Shown here: piece after piece, positions 54,005 through 61,638 of the stretch | Numbering within the stretch: the first letter of the stretch is position 1 | Layout of the letters: every line of letters begins with the position of its first letter | Assembly: GCA_021292165.1 (NCBI GenBank) | Contig: CM037885.1 | Coordinates: 8,241,042 to 8,305,041, forward strand | Source: Shinisaurus crocodilurus | Taxonomy: Eukaryota; Chordata; Lepidosauria; Squamata; Shinisauridae | Length of the DNA stretch: 64,000 nt | Direction: 5' to 3' | Translations under genes and position numbers: made by a program | The notes under the pieces: generated by a model | Seen by the model: only the letters and a program-made list of their open reading frames with translations | What the model was told of the DNA's origin: nothing | Databases searched by the model: none

Positions 54005-57000
54005 TGTGTGCGCATGTGTAAAGAAACATTCGCTTGTCAGAAGCAGCCAGTGTGACTCTGTCCCGCCTGCAAGTCTGAACATCAGAACAGTTTCAACCTG
54101 GCCACAAAAGCCTTAAGTTCTGAAATTGCAGGACTTGTGTGCCTTAGATGCTCACTTGTAAACATTTTTTGTTAATTAGTTAGCCTTGCTTCTGCGCCTT
54201 TAGCCCACGGCTGTGGGAATCCGTTTCAGCCCGAGGGTCAAACGCTGTTTCGGAGAAGCACTTGTGTGTGTGTGGGTGTGTGTGGGTGTTGCGTTCCAGT
54301 GGTGGGTGAGGCCAAAAATACCAGCATATTTCAGTTTAAAGCTGAGGTTCCCCATCCCTGCTTTAGAGCACAGCATATTTAGACAGAAAAACATTCTACA
54401 ACTCCCAGCATGCCCCAGCTGGGGAATGCTGGAAGTTGTAGGACTTTTTTCTGTCTAAACCTGCATACGATCGTGCCCTGAGCCCAGTGTTCTCCAACCT
54501 TGGGTCCCCAGATGTTTTTGGCCTACAACTCCCAGCATGCTGGCTGGGGCATGCTGGGAGTTGTAGGCCAAAAACATCTGGGGACCCAAGGTTGGAGAAC
54601 ACTGCCCTGATACACAACACTTTACCGTGCAATCCTATGTCTACTCAGAAGTATTTCCCACAGAGTTCAGTGGGGCTTACTCCCAGGTAAGTGGGTATAA
54701 GGCTGCAGTTAGTAGGTGAAGATTTTCCTGGTGTGGAAAGAAACAGTGGTACAAGTTTCAGTAGGAAAATAATCTTTGTGTTAGTTCAGAAAGGACCAGA
54801 ATTAAAAAGTGGCGATCCTAGGCTTACAGCATTTGAACAAGAAGAGTAAAACACTGATCTAACAGTAATTCGCTCTTGGCACAATCCCTGTGAATTGTAG
54901 TTCTGGGAAAGTGTGACGTTAAAGGTCTCTAACAGATTCCTCAGCATTTCTCATCAAACTACAATTCCCAGGTTTCTTTTGGAGAAGCCGTGAGAGTTAA
55001 AGTGGCCTCAATTCAACTTGAAACGTAGTTAGTTACCAGTGAATTCTGGCAACAGATTTTGGATTTGTAAATGCCGAAATGGAGTTGATGAAAACTTGAA
55101 ATTCCATACCAATAAAATAAAATATTGGTTGCCAAGTTCACCCAAAACCAAGTGTGTTTCCTAATATTGTCAGTTTTTTACTCTTTTTTAAAAAAAATCT
55201 CATTTTGATTATTTTGAACTTGAGGACTAGAAGTTTGGCACAATGTTTCATTTTTGGTGTTAACCCCCCCACCCTTCCACACAGGGTTCCTGTCCGCTCC
55301 TGCAGTGTACCTGGAAGAGGCGGGTGAAAATGTCGAACTCGAAGATGGAGATATGCCCATTGCAGGTGAGGTCAATGGTGGATTTCAACGCTATGGCCAT
55401 TGGGCCGGGATCCACAGGGTGGACCCGATTGAGCCCTTCTCGAAATTCGACCCAGGATACCAGGCTCCTGCGGAGAAGAGAAGGAAGACAGGTTGACAGA
55501 TGGGTATGTAAAATTCAGAGGTAGGGTTGAGGGACATTTGTTTCGATGTGAGGGCATTTCCAGACTACAAACTGATAGCAGAATTCATCCACGTTTGAGC
55601 TTCTTCCAAAGAAACCTGGGAATTGTAGTCTGGTGAGAGTGCTGATGAGAATTCTCTGATAAGAGTTGATCAGCCCTCCTCATGGAACTACAGCTCCCAG
55701 CAGTGCCCTGAGAACATGGATTTATTATTAAAGCACTTTAGATCTGTGGTGTTGATATGCCCCTGGGTGTAGTAGATGTACAATGCTGGAGTGACAGGCA
55801 GAAGCCCGGGGAGGGGCCAACCTGAACATTCCAGAGACTCTGATTGGTTGAATCAGAGAGCATAGAACCCCAGGGAGTTGGCAGTTAAGGGGAGTCGGTT
55901 GTCAGTTGGGGGAGAGAGTGGGTTGGAGTGGGAGAGGGAGTGGGAGGTTAGTAGAGTAGGTAGGGAAAGGTGGTGCAGAAGAGAAGAGTTCAGACAGGAA
56001 ATCTAGTAACTAAGTTGTGAGAAAGCAAACATGAAGGTGTTAGTATAGAACAGTTCACAGGAGTTTCCGCTTAGGCAGTGAAGGGCCTTCTGTCTGAGGA
56101 AGAAGGTGAAGCTCTGGACTAGTGAGAGGGACAGTTAAGTTCCCTGGTCTGGTACTGTAACTTCAAGTAACCAAGCCAAGTTGATACAAAGAGCACTGTA
56201 TAACATCTGCCTGCCTTCAACCTGAATCTAAGCAAATAACAAGTTTGAATTAACTGTTGAAAATCTCAAGTTATCTGTGCCTGAGTTGAACATCAGTTTA
56301 GAGACTTTGTTGGAACAATACATAAATCTTTTTATTCAAAGTTCTAAGTCTCCAGAGTCTGACTGGCAGACAGGAAAGTTAGAAGTGAATTAACGGAGGG
56401 GCACCCTACTTCAAGTAATCAAATACAGTCATGCCTTGGATTGAGAGCATAATTCGTTCCGGAAACGTGCTTGTAATCCAAAACACTCTTATATCAAAAC
56501 AAAATCCCCCCAAAAAAATTTGTACAGAGATTTTTAATTTAAGCCGGACTACAGTACTTGTATTGCAAGACGTCGCTTGTATATCAAGTAAAAAAAAAAT
56601 TAAATCAATATTTAAAAATTTGCTTGTCTTGCAAAACGCTCTCAAACCAAGTTATTTGTAATCCAAGGTATTACTGTAAAACAAACTGCTCTTAATAAAG
56701 ACAAACAAACGTGGGTGAACAGCTACATATAAGACCTACGACACATAATCGGCTAACGCAGCTTAAAAAGACAGCTAAAAGTCTGAAGTGAACAATACAA
56801 GGGGGCACTTGGTGAGAGCAAAGTACACATTGAGGGTGTGAGGTTTGGAGGAAGGGTCCCGTCCGCTACAGGCTCTTATGAAATTCACCACACAAGCTGC
56901 GGTGATGGCCAGGACAGTAATACCTTGGATTGCAAGTAACTTGGTTTGAGAGTGTTTTGCAAGACAAGCAAATTTTTAAAATATTTATTTAATTTTTTTT

Positions 57001-60000
57001 TTACTTGATATACAAGCGACGTCTTGCAATACAAGTACTGTAGTCCGGCTTAAATTAAAAATCTCTGTACAAATTTTTTGGGGGGGATTTTGTTTTGATA
57101 TAAGAGGGGCCCGAGCCTTTAGGCCCCCCCCTCAAGAATCGACCCCAGGCAGCCCTGGTAAAATTGGCTGGTTTGAAGGGTCTAGAAAGGCAAGCCTTGT
57201 AGGAGTTTACCCATCTTGGACCTTCGGGTAGGTGTGGTAATTCTCTATCGGGCGGCAAGGCTGTGCTGTGCTAACCTTTTGAAGAAGACACCCTCAGGTA
57301 ACAGGTGTGTGCTTGAGAGATTTTAAGGAATCAGGTTTTGTTATTTTGCAGCTTTACTGTGTACTAAAGTGTCTCTCTTTAATTTGTGTGCTTCTCTCAT
57401 TTCCCTAATCTTGTTGTAAATTGCTACCAGAAATAAACCTTGTCTTGGTTTCACCCCAAATGGGTTTTGTAGTGCTCTGTGAGTTCAGTATCTAAATCCA
57501 GGTTACAGAATTAAAGGCAAGTCCCTGAACAGAGATTCAAGTAGGGTTGCAGACAGCTGAGGCTGCTGGCAGTCTGGTATCTTGAGATCTCAGAGGGTCT
57601 TGGTTCCTTTGCCAAGCAGGCAAGGGTGGGGTGGTGGCGGGTCAGCCAGCCCCCCCCCCTTCCGGGCCACATGGTGGCAAGTGCTGGGTTTCCTTTGAAG
57701 GAGGAAAGGGTGGAGGTCTGGCGGGCCAGCCAGCCCCCCCTCTTCCTCCACTGAACCAAACTAGGGTAAGCATCTGTGCCCCCGGAATGCCTCCCTGGAG
57801 CACTGCACTGTGTGTAACAATACCACGGGCGAGAACAGAGTTGTGTTGCAGTGGCGATGGGTATAGGAAGGGGAGCGTGTCTGGCCGCGGTGAAGAAGAG
57901 CTACTGCATGGGGGTGGGAATACCAGGCCGGTGTGTGTGTGTGTGTGTGTCCGTCCGTCCTGCAGGAGGGTTTTTCAATGTCTCACCGTCCGCCCCATGT
58001 CTCTCTCCAGAATGACTGAGCCTCTGGCTTGTTGAGCTGGTACGTGCTGCCCTGGTCTTGCCCTCCAGGAAACAGGGCCTGCAATTCGGCCACCATGTGA
58101 CTGAAGATCAGCGAAAGCTTGGTCAGATTCCTCCTGAGGCAGAGAGAGAAGAAGCAAAGCGGGGAGGCTGAATCGGTCAAACAAACAAACAAACAGCCTT
58201 GTCTTAGCTGCAGGCTGTTGCAGCCGTACAGGACAGGTCTATAATTATTCACAAACAGAGCATAGGGAGATGATGTTAAAAACCAACCCAACTACAAACC
58301 TGCAATTACAAATACGGAGTCGGCATAACAGTGCTGGCTTTTAAGAAACTTTCCTGCATGCTTGCTTTTACCTGTTAAGTTTTGGTCTACATGTCCGGCT
58401 CTCAAAGGCACGAGAGCCCTGCCAGAAAAGAATAGGGCTGGGCAACCTTACAGTTGACGATTAGGGTTGGCCTCTCCCTTTTGGCCAATAGTTCTGTGAT
58501 TTGTCTTTTAACAGCCACAAAACAGAACAGGCAGACATCTAACGGGTGAAGGGCTCTCTTCGTTTCCACCCCTCAGGGAAGGGGAACAGCTGAGGTGGGA
58601 AATATGTGGGATTTCAAGCTTTTTAGAATGGGGGGGGGGGAACTGCACAAAAGCTGGGAAAGTGCCAAACGATTCGGGGTCGGGGGGGGGAAGGGGATGA
58701 CTATTTGGGGAACCCCTGGGGTCTGGATTAGGATCCCAGGTGGGCTAGATTTGGCCTCCCCATGCCCTATACCCCTGCTTTAACAGCAGCTACGCTGCTG
58801 GGGCATGCTGGGAGTTGTAGGCCAAAAACATCTGGGGGCCCAAGGTTGGAGAACACTGTCCGCTAATTGCTGCAGATTGAGAGGCTGCTGGTGGCGCAGC
58901 GAGAGCAGACTTCCTCCACCTGGGTCCCTCCAGAATGGTTTGGGACTACAGCTCCCATCAGCCCCAGCCAGCCAGGCCCAAAGGCCAGGCATGGTGGGAG
59001 CTGCCAGCCAAAACATCAGGAGGGGCGCAAGTCTGGGGGAGGCGGAGGTGAAGGGTTCCGAAGGTGGGAAATCTCTGTCCATATCACGCCGCCGCCAGCC
59101 CTTTCTTGGCCTCAGGGAACCCTGCCTTTATCGGCAAAGGCCCTCACCGCAGCCTGGTACCGACCGAGTTTTCCATGCAGGAGGGGAGAGGGGCCCTGCT
59201 CACCGAGCAAGCAGCCCTATCGCAACTTGGGATAAAGGAGAGCCAAAGTCCAACCAGCAAAAACTGGAGTAGCAGGTGGAAGGGTGTAGAGGGCACGGTT
59301 GCCAAATTCATTTGTTTGTTACCAGTCCTTGCTCCTCCGCTTTTAACAGCCGCTTGATCTGCACACCTTATCAGGCTATCATCTCCCCTGGGCCTCAAAA
59401 AGCATTGCCTGCTGATTTTTTGCAGTTCACGTCGGTGGTGTTAAGCCAGCGTAGGCCCGGCTGGCTTTTTGCTGGTTAGTTGGCAGCCTTAGGGTGGAGA
59501 TCTGCTGAAGCCTATACAGTCATGCCTTGGATTGAGAGCATAATTCGTTCCGGAAACGTGCTTGTAATCCAAAACACTCTTATATCAAAATGAAATCCCC
59601 CCAAAAAAATTTGTAGAGATTTTTAATTTAAGCCATACTTAAATTGCAAGTATGTACTTGTATTGTACTTGTATTGCAAGACGTCGCTTGTATATCAGGT
59701 AAATTTTTAAAAATAAATATTTAAAAATTTGCTTGTCTTGCAAAACGCTCTCAAACCAAGTTACTTGCAATCCAAGGTATTACTGTAAATTTCATCGACC
59801 GCATACACCCTTTGCATACAAGACTTCCTGATCCAGCTGCCCCATGGTGCCACCTCGGCACACTTTTCAGGCCTCACCTGGAGTCCCCTGTTATTCTCTT
59901 GGAGGTGTGGGTGTCCTCATGCACCTATATTTATTTATTACATTTATACCCCACCTTTTTTCCTGCAAGGAACTCAAGGCGGCTTACATAATCCTCCTTC

Positions 60001-61638
60001 TCCTCTCCAATTTGTCCTCACAACAACCCTGTGAGGTAGGTTAGAGGTAGGTAGGCTATATATATATATATATAGCAACTTGCACAGAATAACTGGCTCT
60101 CCATCGCATTGCAGACTTCCAGGGGTGCTCCACATATACAGCTCCTAGGACTACCGATCAATCACAAATTTGGGTTCACACACAACACAATAAACCGTGG
60201 TGGCTTATAAGCCATGTTTGTTTTAGAGTTTTGTCGTGTTGTCTGAACCCAGCCAGAGTGGCTTGTGAGTGGTTAAGGAACCACGCTGCTGGGTTCAGAC
60301 AACACGACAAGCCTCTCTGAAACAAACACGGCATATAAGCCACCACGGCTTATCGTGTTCCGTGAACCCAGTCACACTGAACCCAGTGCATCTTTCCCCC
60401 TCCTTAATGGATTTTTTTTTGTGTGTGGGAAGAAAAGAAAGAAAAGATGGAAGATGGGAGGGTTACAGAGGGAAGATGGGGTTGTCTTGACACCTCCACT
60501 CGCCCGATAAAATTCTGTGAAAGAGACAGGGCAATTGTATGATAAGAGCCTCGGCTAGAAGGTAAATAGCCAAGTGGATGGGGAAAGGTTCACACACACC
60601 TTCCTCACCCGGGTTGGATTGTTTTAAAGTCTAATAAAGCTTTCTAGCAAATAAGGCAATATATAAATGTTAATAATAAAAATAATAAAGCCCTAGATTC
60701 TTAACGATCTTGACCTATCCCATCCTTGGTGTACTTCTGATTTTAAGTTATACCAACATGACTGACTGCTACTACTATTGTGTTCCCATCTTTTACCATG
60801 ACAGAAACCCTGTGGCCTGAAGAGCTGAAAGTGCCAGGCAGAAATTAAAGAGGTGCAGCTTTTCTTGAAAACAGGCTGCTGGCAACACAATTGCACCTGG
60901 TCGAATTATTTCCAATCAGGCCGCTGTTGTTAGGGCAATTATCGGGGAAAAGAGAAGAGTCGACAGTTTCAATGCTCCCCATTTTAAACAGTTTTGCCTT
61001 ATTCTGGAGCCATCAATAGAGTTGCGACTACTTAAAACAACAACAATCACAAGCCACCCACAAATCTTGCCAGTCTCCTGTGCTGTTATTGGCTGTGTAA
61101 CAGGCAGAAATCTAACGGGTGCCGCTTTCCACCACCATGGTGGAGTTCTGTGGAGGGGGGAAGGGGGAGAACACACCCTTGCACCCTAGATATCTAGGAC
61201 TGAGACAGAAGCAGCAGATGTGAGGCAGCAGCCTTGTAGCATCCCCTTCAGCGGACAACTGCACCACCACCCCAATATCTTTCTCTCTCTCTCTCTCTTT
61301 TACCTGGCCGCTGAGCCTTCTTGGAAGATCTCATCTTTCCCCTTCCTGAAGAGGCGGATGGCTTGTTTAGTCTTTTCCAGCAAGTTGGTGAGGTAGACGT
61401 GAAAGTACTCTCCTTCCCAGAGCTGGGCCAAGCCAGCCCCGTTCTGTTCCCGAATCAGCCGCAGGTGCTGGTGGGTTTGGGGCAGGAGGTAGGGCAGGTG
61501 AGGGGGGCTGTTCCGGAGGCCCAGGCGAGGCTGGTTCACCAGCTGCTGCAGCTTCACCAGCCCCTCGAGGGCTTTGTCCAGAGAGCGGTGGGCCGAGAGC
61601 CACCGAGGGATCCGGGCAGGCCCCAGCGGGATTGCCAT
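38353..61638 (-). CDS. CBLC: CBLC-like E3 ubiquitin-protein ligase (spliced gene)
   Basis: CBL proteins bind phosphotyrosine sites on activated receptor tyrosine kinases and ubiquitinate them. Exons (transcript order): 61638-61304, 58133-57987, 55467-55311, 52281-52160, 49012-48875, 47213-47126, 44958-44827, 41156-40969, 40858-40752 and tentatively 38463-38353. All have GT/AG borders and the first seven join in one frame. Domain order: four-helix bundle, EF hand, SH2, linker helix, RING, acidic patch, PPLPPLPPR motif. Summed length is about 507 codons; human CBLC is 474, while CBL and CBLB exceed 900 and carry a C-terminal UBA, which I do not find. With the BCAM neighbour this supports CBLC. 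Caveats: a 1-nt frame conflict after the RING (41033-41045) and an unproven last exon. All introns carry MITEs and LINEs. Confidence 0.85.
38771..39007 (-). mobile_element. Sauria SINE, minus strand
   Basis: 'caaggcagcttacataatcc', 'cacaacaaccctgtgaggta', ending 'tgcgccacactggct'. Confidence 0.85.
39356..39996. mobile_element. 641-bp hAT element with GACTCG-repeat termini
   Basis: Begins cagggatggggactcggact and ends aaggactcttcaacatccctg (in parts: aaggactcttcaac + atccctg). Exact 8-bp duplication cgttcaca at 39348-39355 and 39997-40004. Both termini carry dense, irregular GACTCG / CGAGTC repeats. A second, internal copy of the right terminus (tcaacatccctg) ends at 39496, so the first ~141 bp form a miniature element inside the larger one. 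The interior has a 'tctgcctgcctg' repeat and no transposase. Confidence 0.88.
40096..40751 (-). other. CBLC intron 9, nothing recognised
   Basis: Intronic; a Lys/Arg-rich continuation of the exon 9 frame runs to 40482 and is best read as chance. Confidence 0.4.
40752..40858 (-). CDS. CBLC: CBLC exon 9: proline-rich SH3-binding segment
   Basis: Encodes [20 protein letters not shown] then [12 protein letters not shown], followed by a strong donor (gtgagtgg). PPLPPLPPR is a class II-type SH3 ligand and aligns with the PPVPPRLDL segment of CBL/CBLB and APPLPPRPDL of human CBLC. Two acceptors four bases apart are usable: 40858 (after ccacagacag) and 40862 (after ccccccacag). The choice depends on how the frame problem in exon 8 resolves. 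Confidence 0.75.
40969..41156 (-). CDS. CBLC: CBLC exon 8: second half of RING and acidic linker, with a frame conflict
   Basis: The acceptor is gcatcccaccag. It encodes [20 protein letters not shown], then [21 protein letters not shown], completing the RING (CPFC are the last two zinc ligands) and entering an acidic stretch like DDDDD in CBL. Beyond this the +1 frame gives [16 protein letters not shown], which resembles the CBL segment before the Pro-rich region and joins exon 9 correctly through donor gtataag. The RING frame does not. A single extra base in the C5 (41033-41037) or C4 (41042-41045) run would explain it. Alternatively the RING frame stays open through the 106-nt intron into exon 9. 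Confidence 0.7.
41212..41346. mobile_element. 135-bp hairpin MITE 55 bases upstream of CBLC exon 8
   Basis: CAGTGTTCTCC family, near-perfect palindrome. Located in intron 7 between the branch-point region and upstream sequence, so it would form a long RNA hairpin next to the 3' splice site of the RING exon. Confidence 0.88.
41347..42327 (-). other. CBLC intron 7, partly unrecognised
   Basis: 41930-42030 resembles 38580-38700 ('aatgacca', 'gcagcatcag'). C run near 42212. No exon signals. Confidence 0.4.
42328..42392. repeat. Short hairpin repeat
   Basis: 'gacaactcccatcatcccca' pairs with 'tggggatgatgggaattgtc'. Confidence 0.7.
42480..42668 (-). mobile_element. tRNA-derived SINE/MIR-like fragment
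   Basis: 'cctcacaacaaccctgtaag', 'gtgactggcctaagatcacc' and 'ctctccaactgctaggccac' follow the MIR/Sauria SINE order on the - strand but are diverged. Confidence 0.55.
42706..42841. mobile_element. 135-bp hairpin MITE in CBLC intron 7
   Basis: CAGTGTTCTCC family. Flanks gactagctgg / gactagcgg suggest a duplication altered by one base. Confidence 0.87.
42842..44826 (-). other. CBLC intron 7, no further feature recognised
   Basis: T run 43365-43377, G run 44041-44050. No exon or repeat terminus identified. Confidence 0.35.
44827..44958 (-). CDS. CBLC: CBLC exon 7: linker helix and first half of RING
   Basis: A 44-codon exon with ttcttctgcag acceptor and gtgagttc donor. Encodes [14 protein letters not shown], then [20 protein letters not shown] and [10 protein letters not shown]. 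The linker Tyr residues of QYELY match those whose phosphorylation activates CBL (Tyr368/371). CKIC, CGHLLC and GGC give the first six zinc ligands. Ile in CKIC and Trp in DAWQ match E2-contact residues in CBL. Ligase activity is therefore expected. The EQYELYC stretch is closer to CBL/CBLB than human CBLC is. Confidence 0.93.
44959..45570 (-). other. CBLC intron 6, with an old hairpin repeat at 45092-45200
   Basis: The hairpin has 'ctccaacctgacgccgttc', 'ctggactacaaccccccc' and 'atgggaattgcagtcttaaa' arms. The rest is unrecognised. Confidence 0.5.
45571..45824. mobile_element. Tigger-like MITE with TA duplication
   Basis: TA-flanked palindrome: starts CAGTCATGCCTTGGATTG, ends CAATCCAAGGTATTACTG. 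Same length and sequence as 56424-56678; relatives at 16359, 56915 and 59515. Sequence and TA target fit pogo/Tigger of the Tc1-mariner superfamily. Confidence 0.88.
45900..46380 (-). mobile_element. LINE 3' fragment (L2/CR1 group)
   Basis: 'ccgaaggtggcttacgatga', 'tccagacaaataggacag' and 'ggtgccaccacagaaaagac' on the + strand are the complement of a LINE 3' UTR. The middle also contains 'tagcgctttacaaagaatat', another LINE-type tail. Confidence 0.6.
46601..47107. mobile_element. hAT-type element with TAGGGATG/CATCCCTA ends
   Basis: Ends tagggatgggtggcactg and cctcgcacatcccta; flanks cttgtggcg / cttgtgcg resemble an 8-bp duplication with one extra base. Interior includes 'aatttgcataaaacatggct' and 'ctgcacaaatttccctgtc' in inverted relation. 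It ends 19 bases before CBLC exon 6. Confidence 0.6.
47126..47213 (-). CDS. CBLC: CBLC exon 6: end of SH2 and start of linker
   Basis: Acceptor tctcgtcctgcag, donor gtaagtct. Encodes [16 protein letters not shown] then [13 protein letters not shown], the C-terminal strand and helix of the SH2 fold ([12 protein letters not shown] is conserved in all CBL proteins), then the linker. It closes the split Phe codon from exon 5 and ends in phase 0. Confidence 0.93.
47373..47495. repeat. Hairpin MITE, older family
   Basis: 'caacctggtgccctccagat' pairs with 'atctggagggcaccaggtt'. Confidence 0.75.
47496..47786 (-). other. CBLC intron 5, unrecognised
   Basis: Contains 'acttgggagtaagcctcattgag'-like text around 47590-47760, a common diverged repeat motif. 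Confidence 0.35.
47787..48110 (-). mobile_element. L2-like LINE 3' fragment
   Basis: TTTA repeats, 'ctgaagctctctgggcggtt', 'tacaacagttcctaaaac' and 'gcagggctgcc'-type text; LINE 3' UTR on the - strand. Confidence 0.7.
48208..48342. mobile_element. 135-bp hairpin MITE with exact 8-bp duplication
   Basis: CAGTGTTCTC family, flanked by tgttaggg at 48200-48207 and 48343-48350. In CBLC intron 5. Confidence 0.92.
48343..48874 (-). other. CBLC intron 5, near-repeat pair
   Basis: 'ggcccaggactctggctcag' (48418) and 'ctgagccggagtcctgggcc' (48697) are inverted near-copies about 280 bases apart, extending over 48380-48500 and 48640-48740. They form a large imperfect inverted repeat. Confidence 0.5.
48875..49012 (-). 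CDS. CBLC: CBLC exon 5: SH2 core
   Basis: Acceptor ttcctctttctcag, donor gtaagtga. Encodes [19 protein letters not shown], then [20 protein letters not shown] and IDGHKEG. The Arg of YIFRLSC is the phosphotyrosine-binding residue (Arg294 in CBL). The Gly of GQWAIGY matches Gly306, whose loss abolishes CBL binding. The divergent SH2 typical of CBL is intact. Confidence 0.94.
49035..49170 (-). mobile_element. 5S-derived SINE with CR1 tail
   Basis: On the - strand: gaagctaagcaggtataagc, cagtgcttggatgggtgac (5S internal promoter region), then ttgagcagggggttggactc and a CR1 3' terminus (ccaactctacgattctatgg). Same head-tail order as 6545-6702. Confidence 0.65.
49212..49412 (+). mobile_element. 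tRNA-derived SINE
   Basis: Head 'gagcatcgctcagtgctaga', B box 'cagttcgatcacc', body 'gaaagacccctgcctgaaag', tail 'gactcagtataacgcagctt'. Same family as 2046-2250 and 20075-20555. Confidence 0.75.
49413..51286 (-). other. CBLC intron 4; diverged AT-rich repeats
   Basis: Tracts such as 'tgcacatttaaaaaaaaaaa' and 'catttttcaaaagcctgcat' (50300-50700) and related text at 49500-49850 resemble 52500-52880, suggesting an AT-rich DNA-element family. G run at 49959-49973. No exon signals. Confidence 0.4.
51287..51830 (-). mobile_element. LINE 3' fragment with a Penelope-like tail inside
   Basis: 'gaaaacaggtgggtcttcag' and 'ggggccaccactgagaaggc' are LINE 3' UTR blocks on the - strand. Between them, 51590-51720 reads on the - strand 'cctgacaaaggaacagtgat', 'tttccaaaatgtgtcaggca' and 'taataaacgtccctaat', a Penelope-type terminus. 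Confidence 0.55.
51831..52159 (-). other. CBLC intron 4, adjacent to exon 4
   Basis: Nothing recognised apart from the splice donor region. Confidence 0.35.
52160..52281 (-). CDS. CBLC: CBLC exon 4: EF-hand to SH2 junction
   Basis: Acceptor cttcccttccctacag, donor gtaaaatc. Encodes [20 protein letters not shown] then [42 protein letters not shown] and the following helix are near-identical to human CBLC at the start of the SH2 domain. The exon runs from phase 0 to phase 2. Confidence 0.94.
52282..53198 (-). other. CBLC intron 3, no gene feature
   Basis: AC run 52467-52482; 52500-52880 is the AT-rich diverged repeat also seen in intron 4. Confidence 0.4.
53199..53226 (+). repeat. (AT)n microsatellite
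   Basis: About 14 AT units. Confidence 0.95.
53655..53681 (+). repeat. (TG)n microsatellite
   Basis: Dinucleotide run. Confidence 0.95.
53967..54009 (+). repeat. (TG)n microsatellite
   Basis: About 20 units, interrupted near the end. Confidence 0.95.
54215..54362 (+). repeat. Interspersed repeat related to 3183-3570
   Basis: 'gtttcagcccgagggtcaaa', 'ggtgggtgaggccaaaaata' and 'ccagcatatttcagtttaaa' match the 3183 copy. Confidence 0.5.
54375..54465. repeat. Short hairpin repeat
   Basis: 'tttagacagaaaa' ... 'ttctgtctaaa' at the ends and 'ctacaactcccagcatgccc' / 'ggaatgctggaagttgtag' inside; lies directly before the 54485 MITE. Confidence 0.7.
54485..54604. mobile_element. Hairpin MITE, CAGTGTTCTCC family, 120 bp
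   Basis: As other copies but with about 15 bases lost from the centre, leaving a shorter loop. Flanks ccctgagc / ccctgata partly match. Confidence 0.87.
54605..55310 (-). other. CBLC intron 3, unrecognised
   Basis: No repeat terminus or exon signal identified. Confidence 0.35.
55311..55467 (-). CDS. CBLC: CBLC exon 3: EF-hand region
   Basis: Acceptor cttctcttctccgcag, donor gtacactg. Encodes [20 protein letters not shown], then [20 protein letters not shown] and [12 protein letters not shown]. The calcium-binding loop [14 protein letters not shown] keeps the acidic and Asn/Thr ligands of the CBL EF hand. The reading frame is continuous with exons 2 and 4. Confidence 0.94.
55468..55735 (-). 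other. CBLC intron 2, adjacent to exon 3
   Basis: 'aaacctgggaattgtagtctg' around 55610 is a fragment of another hairpin-type repeat also seen at 54890-54990. Confidence 0.35.
55740..56880 (+). mobile_element. LTR-like segment interrupted by a Tigger-like MITE
   Basis: About 680 bp of repeat-like, purine-rich sequence, then the MITE (56424-56678), then about 200 bp more ending 'gggtcccgtccgctaca'. Composition and the TG...CA-like ends suggest an LTR on the + strand, but a partner LTR, internal genes and a proven duplication are absent. Confidence 0.3.
56424..56678. mobile_element. Tigger-like MITE with TA duplication
   Basis: Starts CAGTCATGCCTTGGATTG and ends GGTATTACTG, TA on both sides; almost identical to 45571-45824. 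Confidence 0.9.
56915..57104. mobile_element. Tigger-like MITE, truncated, opposite orientation
   Basis: Starts cagtaataccttggattgc and proceeds to 'gttttgatataag', then stops; the last ~60 bp of the element are missing. It lies only 240 bp from the previous copy and is inverted relative to it. Confidence 0.85.
57105..57530 (+). mobile_element. LTR-like segment with polyadenylation signal
   Basis: 'accagaaataaaccttgtct' followed ~20 bases later by 'ccaaatgggttttgtagtgc' looks like an LTR R-U5 region. Boundaries unproven; it begins exactly where the truncated MITE ends. Confidence 0.35.
57531..57986 (-). other. CBLC intron 2, unrecognised
   Basis: Contains a tandem-like pair: 'gccagccccccc' blocks at 57638-57660 and 57725-57745. 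GT run at 57931-57950. Confidence 0.4.
57987..58133 (-). CDS. CBLC: CBLC exon 2: four-helix bundle, C-terminal half
   Basis: Acceptor ctctctctgcctcag, donor gtgagaca. Encodes [20 protein letters not shown], then [19 protein letters not shown] and [27 protein letters not shown] is a hallmark of the CBL tyrosine-kinase-binding region. Enters with one base and leaves in phase 2. Confidence 0.94.
58134..58787 (-). other. CBLC intron 1, with a partial repeat at 58600-58785
   Basis: 58618-58780 shares 'tagaatgggggggggggaac' and 'gatttggcctccccatgccc' with the repeat at 3183-3570; CAAA repeats at 58178-58193. Confidence 0.45.
58788..58858. mobile_element. Hairpin MITE, CAGTGTTCTCC family, right half only
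   Basis: Contains ctgggagttgtaggccaaaa through gttggagaacactg; left arm missing. Confidence 0.8.
58914..59038. repeat. Hairpin MITE, older family
   Basis: 'cctccacctgggtccctcca' and 'ggaggggcgcaagtctgggg' arms with 'actacagctcccatcagccc' / 'catggtgggagctgccagcc' inside. Confidence 0.65.
59039..59514 (-). other. CBLC intron 1, unrecognised
   Basis: No exon or repeat terminus; 59290-59480 resembles diverged repeat text at 6280-6420 ('ttgccagtttctgtacctgg'). Confidence 0.35.
59515..59787. mobile_element. Tigger-like MITE, TA-flanked
   Basis: As 45571-45824 but with an extra ~20 bp in the middle (tandem 'tacttgtattg'). Confidence 0.88.
59928..60056 (-). mobile_element. Sauria SINE, truncated
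   Basis: 'ccaccttttttcctgcaagg', 'aaggcggcttacataatcc' and 'caacaaccctgtgaggtagg', then cut off by a TA microsatellite (60057-60074). Confidence 0.75.
60165..60375. repeat. TIR element, GGGTTCAGACAACACG family
   Basis: 'ttgtcgtgttgtctgaaccc' (60233) and 'gctgggttcagacaacacga' (60288) face each other. 'gtggcttataagcc' and its complement flank them. Confidence 0.6.
60376..61303 (-). other. CBLC intron 1, near exon 1
   Basis: No feature besides a CT run at 61281-61300, next to the exon 1 donor. Confidence 0.4.
61304..61638 (-). CDS. CBLC: CBLC exon 1: start codon and four-helix bundle, N-terminal half
   Basis: The ATG at 61638-61636 has G at -3 and G at +4 (strong Kozak context). It encodes [13 protein letters not shown], then [60 protein letters not shown] and [13 protein letters not shown] before donor gtaaaaga. 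This aligns with the first ~112 residues of human CBLC (PRL, LLP.T.Q.LR, YL.NL..K.., DE.F..GS). CBL and CBLB carry longer N-termini, so the short leader also favours CBLC. Confidence 0.92.
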
